The position numbers were made by a program, and so were the translations under genes. 18,432 nucleotides of DNA from SLNP01 sp964446435 (GTDB taxonomy: Bacteria; Bacteroidota; Bacteroidia; Bacteroidales; VadinHA17). Shown piece by piece: positions 7,624 through 16,004 of the stretch. The notes under the pieces were generated by a model. That model searched no databases and was not told the origin of the DNA. It saw only the letters and a program-made list of their open reading frames with translations. The stretch spans positions 1 through 18,432 of the forward strand of contig CAYUOS010000059.1 of the NCBI GenBank assembly GCA_964446435.1, written 5' to 3'. The number at the start of each line of letters is the position of its first letter. Position 1 is the stretch's first letter.

Positions 7624-8952
7624 TTATCTTCTGAAACGAACTGTCGTTCTTTCATTTATCCAGCCCTTCACGGTATAGGGTGCGCCCTCATCGTAGATAC
7701 CCACAAAGAAAGCCTCCTCTCGTGTCGGGAAGTTGGCCGAGCATGATGCAATACTCTCATTTGCCCTGTCAGTAAGTTGAGGATCAAGGGTTTTGGCCTT
7801 GTTCAGGTAGTCAACTGCTATCCAGAAACGGGTTTTGTTCTCAAAATCATCACCGTTAAATGGGGCTACAGCATATGCCGACCCTATTATGAGGTGTGCA
7901 GTTCCGTTGTTGGGATTGTACCTGATCGATTCCCTGGCGAAGTCCCTTGCCTTTGAGTAGTCATTATTGGCAAGCTCGAATGTTGCAAGCATTGCCAGGT
8001 AGCTTGACTTGTTGTTAGGGTCGGTCTCGAGCTCAACAGCCTCAAGGAAGTACTTTTCTGCTGCAGCGAAGTTCTTGTTGCTTACGTTCATCTGGGCAAG
8101 ATGATATGCTGCTGTAGCTGATCTCTCAATCTTGTATAGATTCTCTACACTTAAGTAGTACAGCTCAGAATCATTGCATTTTGCGTTGTCAAGAAGACTG
8201 ATGACTTTCTTGAGAAGTGTTACATCATCAGGCCTTTCCTTTACCTTTGGTGTGAATAGGGGAATCAGGTTCTGGCAGGTAGCTACACCGCTCTGTCTGA
8301 AGAACCCGTCAACCATATCCTTTGCATTCTGATAGTCTGCAACCAACCTGCCAGATTGTATCCTTGCCTCTGCAATTTCTATCATCTTTGCATAGTTGTC
8401 AATAAAAGCTTCTTCCCCGATCTGGCGAGATGCCAGCATATTCAAGGAGTTGACCATCTGGGTAATCATTATTGGAGGGGTGATCTCTGAGGAGAGATCG
8501 GAAAGGTATGGCTGAAGAACATTGTATGACTCTTTAATCAGCTCAGGGTGGTTGTTGGCAAACTGATTCATGAAGCCGGCCTTCCTCAGATCCCAGGTTG
8601 GCTTGTCTCCGAAATACTGAGCCCTGCGATCCTGCATCATAAAGATGGTATCGAGAAAAGCCCTGTCTTTTGTCTTCTCATAAAAGGACTGGAACATTAT
8701 CTCGCCCCTTACATAAATGTTGGTGGATGACGCCGGGCATTCATTGAAGTTCTGGCGCCAGAAACCGACAGCCATGTCGAAATTCCTTTGTTCGTAATAA
8801 CCTGCATAAAGCGATTGATTCTTGACACATTCCAGACTATCTGCCGGTGTAGCTCCGAACCTTCCGACACGGTTGGTCTGAGCATCTGCAATAATCGCAG
8901 AAAGGGCTGCAAGAATAACGATTGTAAGGATCTTGTGTAATGTTGCTTTCAT
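7624..8952 (-). CDS. Exported tetratricopeptide-repeat protein
   Basis: A 442-residue protein with a signal peptide (residues 1-24, cleavage likely after ADA before QTNR) and helical repeats. One TPR-like unit is visible near 48-82 (AGYYEQRNFDMAVGFWRQNFNECP) and at least three near 280-395 (YHLAQMNVSNKNFAAAEKYF, YLAMLATFELANNDYSKARDF, TAHLIIGSAYAVAP). It should lie in the periplasm and act as a protein-protein scaffold. It sits between the FadL-like outer-membrane gene (15 bp before) and lptC (2 bp after), which points to a job in outer-membrane or envelope biogenesis, but no partner can be named. The only nearby non-coding stretch is 15 bases of T-rich sequence, so it has no separate promoter. 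Confidence 0.85.
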   Translation of the reverse strand: MKATLHKILTIVILAALSAIIADAQTNRVGRFGATPADSLECVKNQSLYAGYYEQRNFDMAVGFWRQNFNECPASSTNIYVRGEIMFQSFYEKTKDRAFLDTIFMMQDRRAQYFGDKPTWDLRKAGFMNQFANNHPELIKESYNVLQPYLSDLSSEITPPIMITQMVNSLNMLASRQIGEEAFIDNYAKMIEIAEARIQSGRLVADYQNAKDMVDGFFRQSGVATCQNLIPLFTPKVKERPDDVTLLKKVISLLDNAKCNDSELYYLSVENLYKIERSATAAYHLAQMNVSNKNFAAAEKYFLEAVELETDPNNKSSYLAMLATFELANNDYSKARDFARESIRYNPNNGTAHLIIGSAYAVAPFNGDDFENKTRFWIAVDYLNKAKTLDPQLTDRANESIASCSANFPTREEAFFVGIYDEGAPYTVKGWINERTTVRFRR

Positions 8953-8967
8953 TTTTTGTTTTTTTCG

Positions 8968-10266
8968 TTAATCATATTTCGCTTTAAGGAACCAGTAATC
9001 GTAAAGGTTAAGGCTTAAACCAAACGAGAAGCAGTTCTCCCTGTGCAATCCTTTGTTAAAAGAACCTGCCCGCGAATTCCAGTCCATGAAGATATTGACT
9101 TTTGACCAGGAACGTGGCATCGGGAAACCTACACCAAAAGTAATGCCAAACTCTTTTATCTGCTCTCCGTTGAGGAAGAGGTAATTGTCTGTAATATGTC
9201 CGCCAACCCTGTATTCGAGTCTTCTGAAGTAATTGTAGATAGATCCCCTCTCGGGTATATATTCCAACCCGGCCCTGAAGCTGCTGGTTGAAGCCAGCAG
9301 ATTGGAGGAGCCGTATAACTGTGCAGAAGACCAGTCTGATGTTGCGAATTCGGCAGCAGCTGTAAGTTTGTCCTTAATATTATAGCTGATTCCTGCCCTG
9401 ATCGTCTGTGGCAGCCTGACTTTGCCATCAGATATCTCGGTCTTTGTTATGGTATCGGGTGACCATGGTGGTTGGCCGTAACTTGAAAAACGCATGAAGA
9501 AATCACTGTACGTCGATTTGTACTCACTGCCAACTGCCCATGAGACACCGGGCGTTACCGATCGCCGGTTATTGAGATTAAATGTATATTGCAGCCCTGT
9601 CTCAAAGCCAATGCCACGAACCGTAAGCTTCTCCTCCTTGCGGCTTATAAACGATGTGGGATCAGATTCAAGGTAATACTCATTTATCCTGTTAAGCTCT
9701 CCGAAAAGAACACTCATGTTTACCCCTGCTGCCAGGTTCGGAATCAACATCACACCTGTTCCGATGAATGCCCGGTTCAGTCCACCCATACCCTTGTGGG
9801 TAATGTTCAGCAAACCTGTCTGAGGATCGTAGTCAGGGTCGTTCTGGTCTATATGACGCGAAATATAGTAATAGCCGTTACTGTATGGGGTAACCCCTGC
9901 CGTAAAGCCCCATCCCTTTGAAAGAGGGAATGAGATTACCAGGTGGTCAAAGTTCATGTCGTCGCTGAAATGCTTCCCTGCCTGTGCCTTAAGGAAGGAT
10001 GCACTGTAGTCTATGCCGAAGTCGAATACGAAAGAGTTTGTATCAAGACTTGCGTATGAGGCAGGATTTGACCATGATACCGAGGTGTTGTCCTTAAGTG
10101 AAACCGATACTCCCCCCATTCCTGCTGACCTGAAGTTATAGGCCGGCTCAAGTATTCCAAGATTGAACCTTGCATAGGGTGAGTTTACCATCTTCTGACC
10201 AAATGATGGTATAAAAACCGATAAGCATGCTATCAATGCTACGATCCTATAGTTTCTAATGTGCAT
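8968..10266 (-). CDS. FadL/OmpP1-like outer-membrane beta-barrel protein
   Basis: A 432-residue exported protein with a signal peptide (about 1-23, ending SFG before QKM). After it come the features of the Bacteroidota OmpP1/FadL-like family: an N-terminal NSPYARFNLG and RSAGMGGVSVSLKDNTSVSWSNPAS region (the hatch part of FadL proteins is similarly rich in GMGG/NPA motifs), then alternating aromatic/glycine strands to the end (FGLSLNLYDYWFLKAKYD). FadL proteins take hydrophobic molecules across the outer membrane; the substrate here is unknown. Its ATG overlaps the end of coaX by 11 bp and the TPR gene follows after 15 bp. It lacks a T9SS sorting domain. It could equally be a structural barrel of PorV/LptO-like type; barrel architecture is likely, transport is inferred. 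Confidence 0.8.
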   Translation of the reverse strand: MHIRNYRIVALIACLSVFIPSFGQKMVNSPYARFNLGILEPAYNFRSAGMGGVSVSLKDNTSVSWSNPASYASLDTNSFVFDFGIDYSASFLKAQAGKHFSDDMNFDHLVISFPLSKGWGFTAGVTPYSNGYYYISRHIDQNDPDYDPQTGLLNITHKGMGGLNRAFIGTGVMLIPNLAAGVNMSVLFGELNRINEYYLESDPTSFISRKEEKLTVRGIGFETGLQYTFNLNNRRSVTPGVSWAVGSEYKSTYSDFFMRFSSYGQPPWSPDTITKTEISDGKVRLPQTIRAGISYNIKDKLTAAAEFATSDWSSAQLYGSSNLLASTSSFRAGLEYIPERGSIYNYFRRLEYRVGGHITDNYLFLNGEQIKEFGITFGVGFPMPRSWSKVNIFMDWNSRAGSFNKGLHRENCFSFGLSLNLYDYWFLKAKYD

Positions 10267-10978
10267 TATAATTCAGTATGAAATTTAAACCCCTGGTCAC
10301 AAGATCGGCATCAACTTCAGGTCTGGAGACTGTCTTTGCCGCCAGAAATTCTGCATCGCCTCCGGTCATGAGAACCAGGCCGTCAGGATATATTTTTTTA
10401 AAAGTGCGAATATACTCATTTATTTCAAAAACAATTCCATTTACCACTCCGCAGTTGATCGCGCTTCTGGTGCTGCGGGCGGGAAAAACTGCCTCCTCAG
10501 CCCTCTCAACCCGTGGAAGCCGACCCGTAAAACTGCTCAGTGCCCTGAAGCGGAGATCCACACCCGGCGAGATCGCACCACCGTGAAAAGTGCCTCTGTT
10601 CAGAACATCATAAGTTACTGCGGTTCCTGCATCGATTACCAAAACGCTCCGGTCTCCGTATTTATTGTATGCTCCTGCAACACCGGCAATCCTGTCCATG
10701 CCAAGGGTTTCAGGCGTCTCATAGTCAATCGTGAATGGCAGTGACGATTTGTGGCTCAGTTGATGCACATACCCTGAGACCTCTTCCACTTTGCTTAAAA
10801 GATCCCCTGGGATATCTCTTACTGTTGAGATAATAGCCTTATCTGCACGGTTCTTCATATCGGAGAAGAACCTTAGCATGGCTTCATGACCTGAGAGCCT
10901 TGCTGTCAGCACTATTTCTTCATTCTCAATCAGGGCGATCTTCTGAGTCGTATTCCCTATATCAATTATCAGATTCAT
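10256..10978 (-). CDS. coaX: Type III pantothenate kinase
   Basis: Phosphorylates pantothenate, the first step of coenzyme A synthesis, in the cytoplasm. This ASKHA-fold class needs a monovalent cation, is not inhibited by CoA and has a poor affinity for ATP. With the ATG at 10978 the protein has 240 residues, normal for the family, and starts MNLIIDIGNTTQKIAL with the phosphate-binding DIGNT at residues 6-10. Also present: GMDRIAG (93-99, with the catalytic Asp95), DAGTAVTYD (116-124), GGAISPG (133-139) and TGGD (205-208). A GTG at 10999 would add MPSEEPQ; I reject it because family members begin at the DIGNT strand and a candidate -7 box overlaps the GTG. It follows mfd by 36 bp and overlaps the outer-membrane gene by 11 bp. 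Confidence 0.95.
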   Translation of the reverse strand: MNLIIDIGNTTQKIALIENEEIVLTARLSGHEAMLRFFSDMKNRADKAIISTVRDIPGDLLSKVEEVSGYVHQLSHKSSLPFTIDYETPETLGMDRIAGVAGAYNKYGDRSVLVIDAGTAVTYDVLNRGTFHGGAISPGVDLRFRALSSFTGRLPRVERAEEAVFPARSTRSAINCGVVNGIVFEINEYIRTFKKIYPDGLVLMTGGDAEFLAAKTVSRPEVDADLVTRGLNFILNYNAH

Positions 10979-10998
10979 CTGCGGTTCTTCAGATGGCA

Positions 10999-11006
10999 CA
11001 AAAATA
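10999..11006 (-). promoter_or_regulatory. Candidate -7 box for coaX inside the fbp-mfd run
   Basis: Read on the minus strand, TATTTTTG matches TAnnTTTG, and CTG (one change from TTG) lies 19 bp upstream. It occupies the gap after the mfd stop, placing a transcript start near 10993, ahead of the ATG at 10978 but after the GTG at 10999. If active, the envelope genes downstream of coaX could be transcribed without fbp-mfd. The AT-rich gap makes a chance match possible. Confidence 0.4.
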
Positions 11007-11014
11007 GAAAAAAA

Positions 11015-14000
11015 CTAATGGGCTTCAGCCATCTCCATCAAAATCAGGCGTGCAGCATTCACACTGTTTATGCCTGTAATTGTGAGAGTAAGCCTTTTAT
11101 CCTTTTGTCTCATTCTCATCTGTCCCTGTCTCTTGTTGACATAACTCATAAGGGAGGCAAACCTCTGAGACCGGTAAAAGACTGAAGCCGGATCAGAATC
11201 GAAGGTAACAATCATCATTTTGCCCTTAAGGGATATCTTCTCCATACCCAGACCACCGGCAATCCATTTGAGCCTTACCACGCTCATAAGAGCTGATGCC
11301 TCAGGGGGTACAGGACCGAAACGGTCTTTGAGTTTCAGCTCATACTCCTCAAGCTCCTTCTCGTTCCTAATCTCGTTCAGCTCACGGTAAAGCCTGATCC
11401 TTTCAGGAATATTCGAGACATAGTCGTCAGGGAACATTATTTCAAGGTCAGTATCGATCTGTACTTCTGGTATTCCTGACTCAGGCATGATTGGTTTGTC
11501 TTCCACATGTGCCTGCTCAGCGTCTATTCCTTCCTCCTCTCTCAGTTCCATTGCGGCTTCATCAAGGATTCTGCGGTATGTCTCAAATCCGATATCGGCA
11601 ATGAAGCCACTCTGTTCACCTCCAAGGAGATTCCCTGCTCCGCGTATGTCGAGATCCTGCATTGCAATATTGAAACCACTGCCCAGTCCTGAAAACTCCT
11701 CTATCGCCAGAACGCGTCTGCGCGCATCATGAGAGAGTGATGTTAGCGGCGGGATCAGCAGATAGCAGAAGGCCTTGCGGTTAGAGCGTCCCACCCTGCC
11801 CCTCAACTGGTGCAGTTCCGACAGTCCGAACTGATGAGCATCATTTATGAATATGGTATTTGCATTGGGAATATCAAGGCCTGATTCAATAATTGTGGTA
11901 GCCAGCAATACATCAAAATCACCCTGTATGAAACCTGACATTATGTTTTCCGCCTCCTGTCCGGGCATTTTTCCGTGAACCACAGCTGTCTTGATACCGG
12001 GACAGATGCGTTCAATCGTACCCTGCATCACCTTAATGCTTTCTACCCTGTTGTGAATAAAGAAGACCTGACCGTTGCGGCCTGCCTCATACTCAATTCC
12101 CTCCCTGATTATATCCTCATTGAAGCCATGCAGTTCGGTTACGATCGGAACCCTGTTTGGAGGAGGTGTATTTATTATTGACATGTCACGGGCGCCAATG
12201 AGCGAGAACTGAAGGGTTCTGGGGATAGGGGTAGCAGAAAGAGTCAGTGTATCGACATTTGCCTTTAGCCGCTTGATCTTCTCCTTTACGGCTACACCGA
12301 ACCGCTGCTCTTCATCAATGATCAGAAGTCCCAGGTTTTTGAATTTTACATCAGAACCAACCAGGCGGTGAGTGCCTATAATGATGTCGATAGAGCCATC
12401 AGCAATGCCTTCGGCGATCTTCTTCTGGTCAGCCGGCTTTCTGTGGCGGCTGATATAATCTACCTTGCAGGGGAAGTTCTCAAGCCTTGCCTTGAAGGTG
12501 CGGTAGTGCTGTAATGCAAGAATTGTTGTAGGTACCAGTACCGCTGTCTGCATCCCGTCTGTGGCGGCCTTGAAGGCTGCCCTTACAGCCACCTCAGTCT
12601 TTCCGAAACCAACATCGCCGCATATCAGCCTGTCCATCGGGTGTTCACCCTCCATGTCCTTTTTGACCATTTCGGTTGCAGAAACCTGGTCGGGAGTGTC
12701 TTCATAAATGAATGAAGCCTCAAGCTCTCTCTGAAGATAGGAATCAGGAGAAAATGCAAATCCGGGCATGCTTATCCTGCTGGCATATATCTTTATCAGG
12801 TCGCGGGCAATATCCTTAACCTTTCTCTTTGTTTCCTGCTTCAGCTTCTGCCATGCCCCCGAACCAAGCTTGTGAATCCTTGGCTCTTCAGCATCGCGTC
12901 CCTTGTATTTTGCTATCCTGTGAAGTGAATGTATTCCAACGTAAAGTATGTCATTGTCTCTGTATACCAGCTTGATTGCCTCCTGAATCCTTCCGTTGAC
13001 CTCTATCTTTTCGAGACCACCGAAACGGCCAATGCCATGGTCAGTGTGCACAACATAATCACCCGGATTCAGTCCTGTGATCTCTCTGACAGATATGCTG
13101 TCCTTTTTCGTGAAATATCCGCGTATCCTGAAGCGGTGGTACCTTTCGAAAATCTGGTGGTCGGTGTAAACCGCACTCTTCAGGTCGTGGTCGATGAAGC
13201 CTCCGTGAAGATTGAATAGCAGTGTGTCAAAAACTGCCAGTGGATCAATCTCGGTGAATATGTCACGCAGCCGCTCAATCTGGGCCTCACTTTCCGAAAC
13301 AATGCAATTTGTGTAGCCCTTACCTGTGTTATCCTTCAGCCTCTCTCCCAGCAGTGAGAAGTTCTTATTGAAATGAGGTTGCGGTTCTGTATTGAATATA
13401 TAATTTCCCGGAACCGGAGTTGATATACTCTTTCCGACATTCAGATGCCTGAAACGGGAGACCTCCTCGAGTATACGGTTACCGGTCAGCAGAGATGCCA
13501 GGGTCTCTTCATCCCTCTCGTTCTTTTCGCCGGCGGCTGTGCTGAAATATATCTCATTTATCCTTTCCCTTATATACTCGGGTGAATGAACCCATATTAC
13601 TGCATCTTCGGGCAGGAAATCAAACAATGAATCCCTTATCTCCTCTAAAGTAACGTCCTGAATGTTGGGAATAAGGCTTATCTCGTTTACAATCTGTTCA
13701 GACAGCTGATCGTCAGGATTGAAGATACGTATCGATTCTACGGTGTTTCCGAAGAAATCGAGCCGGAAAGGCCTGTCGGTTGAATAGGAGAAGAGGTCGA
13801 TTATACTCCCCCTGACGGCGTACTGTCCAGGCTCATAAACAAAATCTTTCCGGGTGAAACCATATTCCTGAAGCATCTCCTCAATAAACTCAGGAGAAAG
13901 ATCCTCACCTCGCTTTATCTTCAGGGTGTTCTTCCTGAGGTTCTTCCTGCTTATAACCTTTTCCATTATTCCCTCAGGATAGGTTACGATAAAGTTTCTT

Positions 14001-14383
14001 CTGGTGGCTGAGGCAAGGCTGCTAAGTACATTTGTTCTCAGTACGATGTTGGCTGCATCGGTTTGGTTATACCTGGCAGAGCGCTTGAAGCTTGAAGGGA
14101 AGAATAGTACACTCTCATCACCGGTCGCCGAAAGCAGGTCATTATAGAAATAGGCCGCATCATCCTTCTCGGGAAGTATAGCCAGAAACTGAGTTGCGGA
14201 GTCTTTGAAGATCGCACCTGCCAGCAGGGACGCCGACGAGCCAGTCAGTCCCTGCAGACTTATCACTGAAGTCCGGTCGCGGGTAAATTCCTTAAGAATG
14301 GGTTCATACAGGGGATGATGCCTGTAGAGTCCTGCCGGGCCTGCCTGCCTCCTTTGCTCCTCTGTCAGCCGATGGTCATTCAC
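11015..14383 (-). CDS. mfd: Transcription-repair coupling factor
   Basis: Removes RNA polymerase stalled at DNA lesions and recruits UvrA for nucleotide-excision repair. The 1122 residues match the usual length (about 1150 in E. coli). N-terminal UvrB-like region (1-350, GLTGSSASLLAGAI to PGQYAVRGSIIDLFSY); RNA-polymerase-interacting CarD-like domain (about 436-495, GLNPGDYVVHTDHGIGRFGG); RecG-like superfamily 2 translocase with Walker A GFGKT at 592-596 (K595), DEEQRFGV at 690-697, LSATPIPRTLQ at 715-725 and LRGRVGRSNRKAF at 860-872; and the C-terminal regulatory domain D7 (about 970-1122). As in other Mfd proteins the N-terminal UvrB-like part lacks a working helicase motif. The start overlaps the end of fbp by 8 bp. 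Confidence 0.97.
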   Translation of the reverse strand: MNDHRLTEEQRRQAGPAGLYRHHPLYEPILKEFTRDRTSVISLQGLTGSSASLLAGAIFKDSATQFLAILPEKDDAAYFYNDLLSATGDESVLFFPSSFKRSARYNQTDAANIVLRTNVLSSLASATRRNFIVTYPEGIMEKVISRKNLRKNTLKIKRGEDLSPEFIEEMLQEYGFTRKDFVYEPGQYAVRGSIIDLFSYSTDRPFRLDFFGNTVESIRIFNPDDQLSEQIVNEISLIPNIQDVTLEEIRDSLFDFLPEDAVIWVHSPEYIRERINEIYFSTAAGEKNERDEETLASLLTGNRILEEVSRFRHLNVGKSISTPVPGNYIFNTEPQPHFNKNFSLLGERLKDNTGKGYTNCIVSESEAQIERLRDIFTEIDPLAVFDTLLFNLHGGFIDHDLKSAVYTDHQIFERYHRFRIRGYFTKKDSISVREITGLNPGDYVVHTDHGIGRFGGLEKIEVNGRIQEAIKLVYRDNDILYVGIHSLHRIAKYKGRDAEEPRIHKLGSGAWQKLKQETKRKVKDIARDLIKIYASRISMPGFAFSPDSYLQRELEASFIYEDTPDQVSATEMVKKDMEGEHPMDRLICGDVGFGKTEVAVRAAFKAATDGMQTAVLVPTTILALQHYRTFKARLENFPCKVDYISRHRKPADQKKIAEGIADGSIDIIIGTHRLVGSDVKFKNLGLLIIDEEQRFGVAVKEKIKRLKANVDTLTLSATPIPRTLQFSLIGARDMSIINTPPPNRVPIVTELHGFNEDIIREGIEYEAGRNGQVFFIHNRVESIKVMQGTIERICPGIKTAVVHGKMPGQEAENIMSGFIQGDFDVLLATTIIESGLDIPNANTIFINDAHQFGLSELHQLRGRVGRSNRKAFCYLLIPPLTSLSHDARRRVLAIEEFSGLGSGFNIAMQDLDIRGAGNLLGGEQSGFIADIGFETYRRILDEAAMELREEEGIDAEQAHVEDKPIMPESGIPEVQIDTDLEIMFPDDYVSNIPERIRLYRELNEIRNEKELEEYELKLKDRFGPVPPEASALMSVVRLKWIAGGLGMEKISLKGKMMIVTFDSDPASVFYRSQRFASLMSYVNKRQGQMRMRQKDKRLTLTITGINSVNAARLILMEMAEAH

Positions 14384-15404
14384 AATCGTTTTCCTTGCAA
14401 TGATCGAGGAACTCTTCCAACTTATTGACCATGTTTGCAGAACCTACGTAGAATGGTGCTCTTTCATGCAGTGAGGAGGGCTCAAGGTCAAGTATCCTCC
14501 TATGGCCGTCAGACGCCTTGCCACCTGCCTGCTCGGCGAGGAAGGAGATGGGATTGCATTCATAAACGAGGCGCAGCTTTCCGCGTGGTGCATTTTCATA
14601 TTCGGGATAGAGGAATATTCCCCCCTTCAGAAGATTTCGGTGGAAATCTGATACCAGCGATCCTATATACCTCGATGTATATGGTCTGTTCGTGCTGTTG
14701 TCATTCTCCTGGCAGTATTTTATATATTGCTTTACACCGGCCGGGAACCTGATATATTTGCCCTCATTTACAGAATAGATACTTCCATCGGTTGGTGTTT
14801 TGATATCAGGGTGTGAAAGACAAAACTCTCCCATCGAAGGATCAAGAGTGAAGCCGTTGACGCCATTGCCTGTTGTGTATACCAGCATTGTCGACGAGCC
14901 ATAGATGACATATCCGGCTGCCACCTGTCGTGAACCTGGTTGGAGAAAATCCTCTTTTGCCGCCTTCTCACCCCTTGGCGAAAGCCTTCGGTAGATTGAA
15001 AAGATTGAGCCTACCGAAACATTGACGTCTATATTTGAGGAACCGTCGAGGGGGTCAATGCAAACAACGTACTTCCCATCCCTGCCAAAGGCATCAGTGA
15101 AGACTATCTCACTCTGATTCTCCTCTGACGCAAGCCCGCAGCATTCTCCGCTTGAAAGGAGGGCGTCGATAAAAACCTCATCTGCGTAGATGTCAAGTTT
15201 CTGCTGCGTCTCGCCCTGGACATTAATTGAGCCTGCCTTGCCAAGGATTTCAACGAGGCCGGCTCTGCGGATCTTTGTGTTCACCATCTTGGCAGCCGTG
15301 CCGATGTGATGAAGAAGGGTCGAGAGCTCCCCCTTTGCAAATGAGAAATCCCTCTGCTTCTGTATAATGAAGTCATTGAGGGTAGTAATGTTGTAACTGT
15401 TCAT
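14376..15404 (-). CDS. fbp: Fructose-1,6-bisphosphatase, class I
   Basis: Mg2+-dependent cytoplasmic hydrolysis of fructose-1,6-bisphosphate to fructose 6-phosphate, the committed gluconeogenic step; with gpmI in the same window both arms of hexose-phosphate flow are represented. At 342 residues it has class I length. Metal and catalytic motifs are present: SEEN at 93-96 (E94, E95), the inositol-phosphatase signature DPLDGSSNID (118-126), substrate-binding NDNSTNRPYTSRYIGSLVSD (234-253) and YECNPISFLAEQAGGKASDG (281-300). Many Bacteroides carry a class III enzyme instead, so class I here helps separate this lineage from Bacteroides. It heads the downstream run with its own promoter and overlaps mfd by 8 bp. 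Confidence 0.95.
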   Translation of the reverse strand: MNSYNITTLNDFIIQKQRDFSFAKGELSTLLHHIGTAAKMVNTKIRRAGLVEILGKAGSINVQGETQQKLDIYADEVFIDALLSSGECCGLASEENQSEIVFTDAFGRDGKYVVCIDPLDGSSNIDVNVSVGSIFSIYRRLSPRGEKAAKEDFLQPGSRQVAAGYVIYGSSTMLVYTTGNGVNGFTLDPSMGEFCLSHPDIKTPTDGSIYSVNEGKYIRFPAGVKQYIKYCQENDNSTNRPYTSRYIGSLVSDFHRNLLKGGIFLYPEYENAPRGKLRLVYECNPISFLAEQAGGKASDGHRRILDLEPSSLHERAPFYVGSANMVNKLEEFLDHCKENDCE

Positions 15405-15432
15405 TCAGGTTAGTTTTGGGTATGGGTTGGTA

Positions 15433-15462
15433 CAAAAGTAACAACAATAATTGTTTTTGAAA
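15433..15462 (-). promoter_or_regulatory. Promoter for the fbp-mfd run
   Basis: Read on the minus strand, TACTTTTG at 15440-15433 matches TAnnTTTG exactly. A TTT (one base off TTG) lies 19 bp upstream at 15462-15460. The start would be near 15427, leaving a leader of about 23 bases before the fbp ATG. The gene ahead (the GldN-like lipoprotein) stops at 15477, so this short gap separates two transcription units. Confidence 0.6.
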
Positions 15463-15476
15463 ACCCGTTCAGCCCG

Positions 15477-15998
15477 TCATTCCGCCATAATAACCCTGAA
15501 GAGTGCTCTGTGTCCGAAAAACGTACCCTGACTGTCTCTGAACTCGTAACCCAGTATTATCGATTTCACGATTTTCTTTAGTTCGCCTGTGGCGCTGTTA
15601 TAGTACCAGTCCTCAGTAAACTGAATTTTGGCTACCCCTGAACCCGATGATTTCATCTCTTTAACCATCTTTCCCGCCTCCGATGGCCTTAGTGATTCGC
15701 CGGTTAACAAATCGTATGCTGCAAGGGTTCCTGCATATATCTTTTCAAAGATATCCTCCAGCATCATGTTGCCGTCATATCCGCTTACCCGTTCTGATTC
15801 CCAGGGGTCTGCCTCTTTTGGAGGGGCTACAATTACATCGTAGTTAATATCAGCTGCAATAAGAACAAAGCCGGAATCAGCCTGTGCTGACATGGGTTTA
15901 TGGAGGTTAGCCCGTGTTCTTCTCCTCTCATTGCATCCTGATGATAGAAGTATCGCTGAGATAGCTGACAGAACAAGGTAGGTTGCAAGTCTTTTCAT
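15477..15998 (-). CDS. Small lipoprotein with GldN/PorN-like domain
   Basis: A 173-residue protein with a lipoprotein signal: basic start, hydrophobic core and lipobox LSSGC with C22. The mature part resembles GldN/PorN, the periplasmic ring protein of the type IX secretion machine: a region like the GldN 'x-x-G-x-L-x-A-Y-D' segment (EDIFEKIYAGTLAAYD, 81-96) and the later 'E-D-W-x-F/Y' segment (IQFTEDWYYNSATGELKKIV, 125-144), then IILGYEFRD and a hydrophobic C-terminus. True GldN proteins are longer (near 290 residues) and sit next to gldK, gldL and gldM, which are absent here. It follows pyrC by 6 bp. I judge the family likeness from memory, so it is a divergent or partial relative at best; the role in T9SS is unproven. 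Confidence 0.6.
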   Translation of the reverse strand: MKRLATYLVLSAISAILLSSGCNERRRTRANLHKPMSAQADSGFVLIAADINYDVIVAPPKEADPWESERVSGYDGNMMLEDIFEKIYAGTLAAYDLLTGESLRPSEAGKMVKEMKSSGSGVAKIQFTEDWYYNSATGELKKIVKSIILGYEFRDSQGTFFGHRALFRVIMAE

Positions 15999-16004
15999 TC
16001 TCCA

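Noticed and set aside
9589..9921. Plus-strand 110-codon frame opposite the outer-membrane barrel gene
   Set aside because: Cysteine-rich, no known motif, entirely antisense to a well-supported barrel gene.
12929..13219. Plus-strand 96-codon open frame inside mfd
   Set aside because: It is the complement of the conserved Mfd region and has no promoter, ribosome site or recognisable domain.
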